From the NCBI GenBank assembly GCA_019677205.1, contig JAAMXY010001044.1:1-12790 (forward strand): 12,790 nt of DNA. The letters are read 5' to 3'. This DNA comes from Pinguiococcus pyrenoidosus. Lineage: Eukaryota > Sar > Pinguiophyceae > Pinguiochrysidales > Pinguiochrysidaceae. A model generated the notes under the pieces. That model searched no databases. It was not told where the DNA came from and was given only the letters and a program-made list of their open reading frames with translations. A program made the translations under genes and the position numbers. Shown here in pieces: positions 9,501-12,790 of the stretch (the stretch's first letter is position 1; the number at the start of each line of letters is the position of its first letter).

Positions 9501-10472
9501 ACCAGTCTACAGCGCGTCTACTGCGCTTCCCGGACGACGAACCGAGTCGTGAACTCGCTGACGCTCGGTGGAGGTGCCCACGACAACCGGCAGTTCTGGG
9601 AGGAAGCCGATGCGTCGGGGGACCCATCGGCCTTCTTCGAGCAGCGGCTGGCGGCGATGGCCAGGCACGTCAAGGATCTTCGGTTCCTGCTGGAGGCGTA
9701 CGAGCCGGAGATGTGGTGGTTCGAGATGTTCGAGTCCTGCCGCCGGCTCGCGCTGACGGTGCTGCCGGTGTTCTTCGAGCGCGGGAGCGTGTCGCAGCTG
9801 ATCGTGGGCGTGGTCATGACCATCTGCTTCATGGTCGTCTACTTCGTGGTGCGCCCGTTCGTGACTGTGTCCGACAATCTCCTAGCCGCAAGCGCACAGG
9901 GCACACTCACCTTGATGATGCTGTACGCGCTTGCTGATCTTGCTGCGACCAGTCCATTCGCAGACGGGGGAGACGACCGCATCGGAGGCGTCCTTGTGGG
10001 TACGTAGCGGCCAAAGGGTCGTTCGCGTCGCTCTGCTTCCTTCGTCCCCAATCCATGTCATGTACCAACATTCGCCTTCCTCCTGTTTGCAGCCATCAAT
10101 GTGATCATCGTGGGCGCCGGCCTCTATGCCGCCGCTGTGACGCTCTGTGTGGTCGCCAACGAAGCCAGCGACGGAATTCTCGACAGGAAGGCTGCTCCAT
10201 TTGGCAAGGCCGAGCCCCACCAGTCCGTGGAGATCGTGCCGGCTGCGTCGGGCAAGAAGAAGAAGAAGCTTCGGATGCAGAAGTCTATAAAGCTGGGCAG
10301 GGAGTCGATCGCGGAACGAGCCAAGGACGCGGCTGGCTCCACGAGGAGCGAGGCCTCGAGCAACTCCTTTGCGCGGCAGGGATCCGTTTCTCCAAAGCCG
10401 CTGAGGCGACCCAAGGCGCTGAGCGAGGGACGGCCATCGCATCCGGTTGAGGGATTCACATCGTTCCTTTAA
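463..10472 (+). CDS. Giant multi-domain membrane protein: PQQ-like propeller, FN3, GCC2/GCC3 cysteine-rich repeats and nine TM helices (six exons)
   Basis: Join 463-3264, 3316-6181, 6324-8366, 8471-8643, 8763-9999, 10093-10472; total 9501 nt, exactly divisible by three, giving 3166 residues and a TAA at 10470-10472. The start is the first ATG after an in-frame TGA (427-429) and is followed at once by a signal peptide. Domain order: signal peptide 1-22; PQQ-like beta-propeller ~75-815; linker ~820-934; two FN3-like domains ~945-1150; GCC2/GCC3-type cysteine-rich repeats ~1151-2030; SEA-like segment ~2034-2170; second cysteine-rich block ~2176-2390; TM1 ~2391-2415; charged cytosolic linker; TM2-TM9 ~2655-3062; basic tail to 3166. 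Protist GCC2/GCC3 multi-pass proteins are a known but functionally obscure group. A role as a surface receptor, sensor or adhesion protein is inference. The exons could be split into separate genes in an automatic annotation, but exons 2-6 have no start of their own and join in frame. Least certain is intron 3. Confidence 0.85.
685..2907 (+). other. PQQ-like beta-propeller domain (extracytoplasmic)
   Basis: Residues ~75-815, within exon 1. The recurrent blade pattern is a beta strand ending in a small-residue or Asp-rich turn, then an 'A-x-D/R-x-x-x-G-x-x-x-W' strand. Examples are KLDTAEGAVLWSF (W111), AIRAHDGKQLWQY, AVSASTGTSRWTH, AIDARFGSNLWVY, ALDFFTGKSRWAN, AVDPVTGDIRWDY and SFDPVDGTLLWSY. 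These tryptophan-docking motifs are those of PQQ-dependent dehydrogenase and BamB-type propellers, and the Ire1 luminal domain has a related fold. The length of about 740 residues is enough for about two seven- or eight-bladed propellers or one large one. I see no evidence for PQQ cofactor binding or catalytic residues, so a ligand-binding or scaffold role is more likely than dehydrogenase activity. Confidence 0.8.
3265..3315 (+). other. Intron 1 (51 nt, phase 0)
   Basis: The donor is CAG/GTATCT and the acceptor is CCCTTTCCAG/CCG, with a pyrimidine-rich run before the AG. The intron is a multiple of three but carries an in-frame TAA at 3280-3282, so it must be removed for the protein to continue. 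After removal the frame continues from the linker into the first FN3-like domain (PQIYAKVCDRPCPP). Confidence 0.85.
3343..3963 (+). other. Two fibronectin type III-like domains
   Basis: Residues ~945-1150. The first domain opens PPANITAAPTEDGQVRLTW, the typical Pro-rich A strand and the B-strand Trp of FN3, and ends near SAPSNVVRVLA. The second opens APEAPTDVAAVYNQASGKVDVSW, again with the B-strand Trp, and ends at TSAPTGPVV. The residues just upstream (820-934, with HWYWFADD and the YPLRLRARTRGG strand) may be a further diverged beta-sandwich of the same type. These domains act as spacers between the propeller and the cysteine-rich stalk. Confidence 0.65.
5261..6028 (+). repeat. Near-identical 384-bp tandem duplication (units 3 and 4)
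   Basis: Copies 5261-5644 and 5645-6028. Comparing them base by base I find four differences: CAG/CAA, GAC/GGC (the only amino-acid change, Asp to Gly), GTG/GTT and GCT/GCC. That is about 99% identity, against much lower identity to the flanking units. The copies are a whole number of codons (128) and keep the disulfide pattern, so the duplication lengthens the stalk without disturbing the frame. Confidence 0.95.
6182..6323 (+). other. Intron 2 (142 nt, phase 1)
   Basis: The donor is GTCG/GTAAGG, a strong consensus. The acceptor is TTCTTCAATAG/GTGG, preceded by a pyrimidine tract with eleven consecutive C residues (6301-6311). Splicing makes a split Gly codon and restores the conserved CVGGEKSPC motif seen as CVGGERTAC, CVGGVRTPC and CVGGVRAAC in the other units. 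It also gives the fifth unit exactly 128 codons, the same as units 3 and 4. Unspliced, the frame stays open by chance to a TGA at 6289-6291. Confidence 0.92.
6755..7170 (+). other. SEA-like/unclassified beta-rich ectodomain segment
   Basis: Residues ~2034-2170, between the two cysteine-rich blocks and free of cysteine. It begins with strands (IILEIGTVQLTLDT) and has an acidic helix (DEEAETLLLEALAESLGV). A G-N-R-R-L-Q-D-V-S-V-E-L strand follows, then a further helix-rich part ending in VDAVLSTVNDD. A short segment with an 'RRL..V.V' strand is common in algal and protist surface proteins with this architecture and resembles a SEA or ferredoxin-like fold. I cannot assign it to a named family with certainty. 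It may be a stalk module or a self-association domain. Confidence 0.4.
7180..7824 (+). other. Second cysteine-rich, membrane-proximal block
   Basis: Residues ~2176-2390. It contains GCC2/GCC3 modules (SPGEYVANRTIFDCLPGNFCPGA, CPAGSYSPAARAESCEIC). It then has the membrane-proximal signature of this protist family: a TMSMLPGYHR motif, C-x4-A-C-P-G-G, C-x-E-G-H-R-G-P-Y-C-x2-C, and an FYYNSQSEVCEPC segment directly before TM1. The PGY(W/H)R and GPxC elements recur in many algal and oomycete multi-pass GCC2/GCC3 proteins, which supports the family placement. Confidence 0.75.
7825..7902 (+). other. TM1 of the large protein
   Basis: Residues ~2391-2415: a hydrophobic helix SAILSIVGITLFSVLVLALVV followed by CCCRRGLKG. 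The basic residues put the following segment in the cytosol, leaving about 2370 residues outside. The three adjacent cysteines at the cytosolic edge could be palmitoylated; this is inference. Confidence 0.85.
7903..8366 (+). other. Charged cytosolic linker between TM1 and TM2
   Basis: Residues ~2416-2571. It is rich in Lys, Arg, Glu, Asp, Ser and Ala (GRERAKAPGKEASKLATD; GREEARKNDEKDEEREGAEN) with no recognisable domain and probably disordered. It continues through exon 4 into a more ordered, amphipathic stretch (VTSHGVKTLDKEIGSGISLLEKSVPVIDIFRDL) that leads into TM2. It could host phosphorylation or protein docking; no catalytic motif is visible. Confidence 0.6.
8367..8470 (+). other. Intron 3 (104 nt, phase 1; least certain junction)
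   Basis: Donor CAAG/GTGCGC and acceptor TTGTTGCTGCAG/CGACG. This is the pairing I prefer because it moves the frame of exon 3 correctly into that of exon 4 (Q-A-T-Q-A-A-K-A-G-S-D) and has a pyrimidine-containing 3' end. A closer acceptor-like CCCACAG ending at 8405 looks good, but no GT in the right phase upstream lets it reach the exon 4 frame. Alternative phase-1 donors exist at 8322 and 8358 with weaker context. Confidence 0.6.
8644..8762 (+). other. Intron 4 (119 nt, phase 0)
   Basis: Donor AAG/GTACGC and acceptor CACCTCGTCGCAG/GCC, with a very long pyrimidine-rich stretch (about 8695-8757) and a CTGAC branch-point-like sequence just before it at about 8692. Splicing joins IFRDLK to AKVKIAFSLLQ, the amphipathic lead-in to the polytopic domain commonly seen in this family as 'K-I/V-x-I-x-F-x-Q'. 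Confidence 0.88.
8763..10160 (+). other. Polytopic membrane domain (TM2-TM9)
   Basis: Predicted helices (residues): TM2 ~2655-2676 (FAAFMSLFSFLPLNIFQ), TM3 ~2688-2710, TM4 ~2719-2740, TM5 ~2775-2800 (IMIAMYPIGIPLFYYYLLL), TM6 ~2955-2970, TM7 ~2973-2996, TM8 ~3001-3025, and TM9 ~3036-3062 encoded across intron 5. An extracellular TM4-TM5 loop holds three cysteines plus one in the TM2-TM3 loop, likely disulfides. A cytosolic loop of about 155 residues (2800-2955) ends with the signature FLLEAYEPEMWWFEMFES then CRRLALT. The YPxGIP and WWFE..E..RRL motifs are hallmarks of the membrane part of protist GCC2/GCC3 proteins. A distant relation to TRP-type channels is possible but not shown here. Confidence 0.75.
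10000..10092 (+). other. Intron 5 (93 nt, phase 1)
   Basis: Donor GTGG/GTACGT and acceptor CTTCCTCCTGTTTGCAG/CCATC, both strong. Although a multiple of three, it has an in-frame TAG at 10005-10007 and must be spliced. The junction creates an Ala codon and joins IGGVLV to AINVIIVGAG, making one continuous hydrophobic TM9. Confidence 0.9.
10161..10469 (+). other. Polybasic cytosolic C-terminal tail
   Basis: Residues ~3064-3166. It contains GKKKKKLRMQKSIKLGRES and several Ser/Arg/Lys-rich stretches (RQGSVSPKPLRRPK), and ends TSFL. A basic patch about 35 residues from TM9 could bind acidic phospholipids, and the SVSP and RxxS-like sites could be phosphorylated. Both are inference from composition. 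No enzymatic domain is present. Confidence 0.6.
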
Positions 10473-11056
10473 AGCATTCAAGGGATATCCAGGCAAGCAG
10501 GAAAGCAAAGGGAGGGAGGAGAGGCAGGGGAGGGAAGTTGGCCGAAGGACTGCCGAGCCGCGTGCGTAGATGGATCGACTTTCCCACGTCCAAGCCGCCG
10601 AGGTGGACCTCGAAGGACGGAAGGGCCGTGCCTTGAAGCACATGCATCTGGGTGAAACAGTCTGGCGCCATAGAGATTGCGTTCTGGAGACGCTATCATG
10701 GACCGCGTTGCCAACGTCGCAGGAAACTGGGAGGCGGTGCGAAGGACGTGTAGGGTAGGTATCAAGAGAAGATTGAGCGTGCGACCAGTGGGACGTCGAC
10801 CTGGAGCTGCGTCGAAGCATCAATCCAACGAAATTCAACTCAGAAGTGCTTGCAAGAAGGATCGCCAGATAGGCTCTACAGTACAAATGGGCCAAAACAA
10901 CTGACTCCGCTCGTCGCGGCTGTGGCCGACAAGCCAAACGTCCGATCCGCGACGAGAGCCTCCTGCGTCAAGCTAGGACATGGCAGAGCAAAACGGGCGC
11001 ACAAGGATCGATCCCCGGAAAGGAGAGGGAGCTGGGCGACGACGTAGGCTAGCCTT
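10473..11056. other. Convergent intergenic spacer (584 bp)
   Basis: It lies between the stop codons of the two tail-to-tail genes, so it should contain both 3' untranslated regions. I see no AATAAA, no tRNA-like fold and no protein-like frame. A purine-rich stretch at 10490-10537 carries four runs of three or more G (10510-10512, 10514-10516, 10527-10530, 10532-10534), a possible G-quadruplex on the + strand about 40 nt after the stop codon of the large gene. Otherwise I see nothing of note. Confidence 0.5.
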
Positions 11057-12400
11057 CTAGATTTCCAAGTCGAAGATCAGCGCATCTGCGTCACTGCTCA
11101 TAGCGCTGTAGCTGTCCTGGAAGGGGTCCTCGAAGCTCTCCAGCCTCATCGTATCCCTCGGTAGATTCTCCTCCAGAGGGGACGGACCAAGGTGGCAGCA
11201 GTCACCGAAGCTGCTGTAAAGGATCCGGTCATACATTCTTGATATCTTGTCTTCACCTCCCGGCGAAGCGATCCAATCACTTCGCTCAGGCGATGGCACG
11301 GGTATTGGACGTGCTGCACAGTCGCGCACGCGGACCGGTTCCGCGTCTGCTTGCACCCACGACGCGACAGAGGTGCTGAGAGGTGCTTCCAGGTACGCGA
11401 GCGGCATTCTCTCGCCCCATGGTGTGCCGCTGGGATCTTCTCGCTGCGGACCACAATGGACATCCATTGCCATTGCCCCTTGCGCTGTGCTTTCTTCCAC
11501 TCCCTCTTCTTCTTCTTCGTCTTCTTCTTCCTCTTTCTCTTTTATACCCGCTTCCTTCTCCTCCGGATGGTTCTTGTCCACCTCATCTTGCTCTATCTTC
11601 ATGCCCTCGTCAGGCCGCGTCATGCTCATCGACAGTCCATGCTGGCAGCGGACACCAAAGTTGCTGCACCGGATCTGCTCGACCGTCTCCGACAATTTGT
11701 ACTCGATCTCAGTGAAGCGAACTGCGCGGCGCGGCCTGGGCACGTGCAAAGTTACAGATGGTAGCTCGCGTTCTGGTTCGCGAGATTCTTTCTCCCGAGC
11801 CTCTTCTTCCCGAGCCTTTTCGTCCGAAGCCTCTTCCTCCCGAGCCCCTTTTTCCCGAGCCCCCTTTTCCCGAGACTCGGTCTCCTGGTGCTTGTGCACC
11901 CGAACATGCCGCCCCTGGAAGCGCTGCGCTTCGCTGAAAGGATCTGGATCGTCTTTCCTCGTGGGCGCCTCGCACGGCACAAGAGCCGGGGGCCTCCGCG
12001 GAAAGCGGAGTGCTGGGAAGAGGGACTGCCTTGGAAGGCCCGTTCCACACCTTGTGCGCCACACATGGCTCGATTTGGCTGCTGAGCGTCGTGGGCACGG
12101 CATGTCTCCAAGATCGTGCCACCCTCGAAGCTGATAAGTGGACGCGTCTAAGCTCTCGTCTGTCGCCCTCGACTCCTCTGCAGGCGCAACGCCTGAAACC
12201 GAGCTCGGCTCTGGCTCCGTCGCCAAGGAGAAGCCATGACGCTCTTTGTCTGGCGTAGTGCCCAGGTCGACGTCATTCGCGGAAGACTCTTCGTCCAAGT
12301 AGTCCTCGCCGAGGTGCATGGCTGCGTCCGCCAGCGCCAGCGCGTCTACGGGGTCTGAGCTGCATCCCAGGGGCAGGAACGAAGCAAATGCCGGCGGCAT
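11057..12400 (-). CDS. Unrecognised acidic, low-complexity protein (about 447 aa)
   Basis: The - strand frame runs from an ATG at 12398-12400 (purine at -3) to a TAG at 11057-11059. The frame is open further upstream to 12538 but without another ATG, so this start is the simplest; a 5' exon further upstream is possible. The N-terminus is moderately hydrophobic then acidic (LALADAAMHLGEDYLDEES). A seven-unit charged pentapeptide repeat (11776-11880) is followed by a more ordered-looking stretch RAVRFTEIEYKLSETVEQIR and then a Glu-rich run (EKEEEEDEEEEEG). The C-terminus is acidic with aromatic and Leu residues (LRD-type region ending SSDADALIFDLEI). No signal peptide, TM helix or known domain is visible. 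A nuclear or scaffold role would be a guess. The competing + strand frame at 11247-12134 is Ser-rich because it reads the complement of the Glu codons. Confidence 0.55.
   Translation of the reverse strand: MPPAFASFLPLGCSSDPVDALALADAAMHLGEDYLDEESSANDVDLGTTPDKERHGFSLATEPEPSSVSGVAPAEESRATDESLDASTYQLRGWHDLGDMPCPRRSAAKSSHVWRTRCGTGLPRQSLFPALRFPRRPPALVPCEAPTRKDDPDPFSEAQRFQGRHVRVHKHQETESREKGAREKGAREEEASDEKAREEEAREKESREPERELPSVTLHVPRPRRAVRFTEIEYKLSETVEQIRCSNFGVRCQHGLSMSMTRPDEGMKIEQDEVDKNHPEEKEAGIKEKEEEEDEEEEEGVEESTAQGAMAMDVHCGPQREDPSGTPWGERMPLAYLEAPLSTSVASWVQADAEPVRVRDCAARPIPVPSPERSDWIASPGGEDKISRMYDRILYSSFGDCCHLGPSPLEENLPRDTMRLESFEDPFQDSYSAMSSDADALIFDLEI
11491..11543 (-). repeat. Glu-rich microsatellite (CTT/GAA-type) within the minus-strand gene
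   Basis: The + strand is an almost pure pyrimidine tract with repeated CTT/CTTCTT triplets interrupted by GT. On the - strand it encodes KEKEEEEDEEEEEGVEES. It is a length-variable triplet repeat by nature and would change only the length of an acidic run. Confidence 0.85.
11776..11880 (-). repeat. 15-nt tandem repeat (7 units) coding a charged pentapeptide repeat
   Basis: Units at 11776, 11791, 11806, 11821, 11836, 11851 and 11866, each close to TTTCCCGAGCCTCTT on the + strand. On the - strand they encode variants of R-E-(K/E)-(G/E)-A: REKGA, REKGA, REEEA, SDEKA, REEEA, REKES, REPER. A run of alternating acidic and basic residues with regular Ala or small residues would suit a single charged alpha helix. 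The mostly frame-preserving variation supports the - strand reading. Confidence 0.8.
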
Positions 12401-12790
12401 AATGGGCTCTTCTCGCCAAAAAGGCGGTGGAAACGGAAGATGTTCGGTCTTTTCCTTTGGCAGCTTTCGGTCATGCCGTGCCGTGCTGTGCCGTGCTGCG
12501 TCGTACGGCCTCCCCTGACCACACGAAGCCACGGGCAACCGCCCAATGCCCCCTTGTGAAGGCGTCTCTTGAAAATGAAAAAGGCCGACTCGTTGCCACG
12601 CTCAGTAGCGCCATTGGGCGTCATCATGCTCTTGGCCTCGCCATTGGTGGAGACCCACGCCCCTTCTCTGCGAGAGAGCTCAGAGACTCAGAGCTGGCTG
12701 GAGGCCTGCCTTTTCCCGCGCTTGCACTTCGGAAGGTTCCGGAGGGTCTTTCGGGAGCAAGCTGGAGTTCAAACAGGTGAGGCTGCGAGG
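12401..12790. other. Upstream flank of the minus-strand gene
   Basis: No supportable gene. It should contain the promoter and 5' untranslated region, or an undetected first exon, of the - strand gene. A short GCCGTGC/TGTGC direct-repeat patch occurs at about 12475-12500. The open frames here overlap on both strands and look non-coding. Confidence 0.4.

Noticed and set aside
10473-11056. tRNA or other small RNA gene in the spacer
   Set aside because: I found no GGTTCRA-type B box with a pairable acceptor stem and no other recognisable RNA structure.
11247-12134. Plus-strand Ser-rich open frame (295 codons) opposite the minus-strand gene
   Set aside because: Its poly-Ser and RASSSRA repeats are the complement of the Glu-rich and charged pentapeptide codons. 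The - strand frame is longer and has more varied, protein-like segments. Not fully excluded without stranded RNA data.

Overview
The window looks like nuclear DNA from a GC-rich, gene-dense, intron-poor microbial eukaryote (an alga or other protist). Long open exons are joined across short GT-AG introns of about 51-142 nt with pyrimidine-rich 3' ends. The encoded cysteine-rich repeat and multi-pass membrane families are typical of protists. There is no sign of bacterial operon structure. I cannot name the species or phylum from the sequence alone.

Layout: 1-462 is 5' flanking DNA without a supportable gene. 463-10472 (+) is one very large gene that I reconstruct as six exons: 463-3264, 3316-6181, 6324-8366, 8471-8643, 8763-9999 and 10093-10472. 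Together they give 9501 coding nt, a 3166-residue protein plus stop. 10473-11056 is a convergent intergenic spacer. 11057-12400 (-) is a second, unrecognised gene of about 447 residues, acidic and repeat-bearing. 12401-12790 is its upstream flank.

The large protein is a modular cell-surface or endomembrane protein. It has a signal peptide, then a PQQ-like WD-type beta-propeller (about residues 75-815), a linker and two fibronectin-III-like domains. A long cysteine-rich GCC2/GCC3 (ephrin-receptor-like / TNFR-like) region follows and contains five copies of a 128-129-residue unit. Next come a SEA-like segment, a second cysteine-rich block, a first TM helix, a charged cytosolic linker, a further eight predicted TM helices bearing this family's usual membrane motifs, and a polybasic cytosolic tail. 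Predicted topology is N-outside with nine TM segments and C-inside. This suggests a receptor, sensor or channel-like protein whose ligand and output cannot be read from the sequence.

The two most notable points are the fusion of a PQQ-like propeller to an animal-receptor-like cysteine-rich stalk and polytopic membrane domain, and a 384-bp tandem duplication in the stalk whose copies differ at only four bases by eye. The repeat unit length also independently fixes one of the splice junctions.
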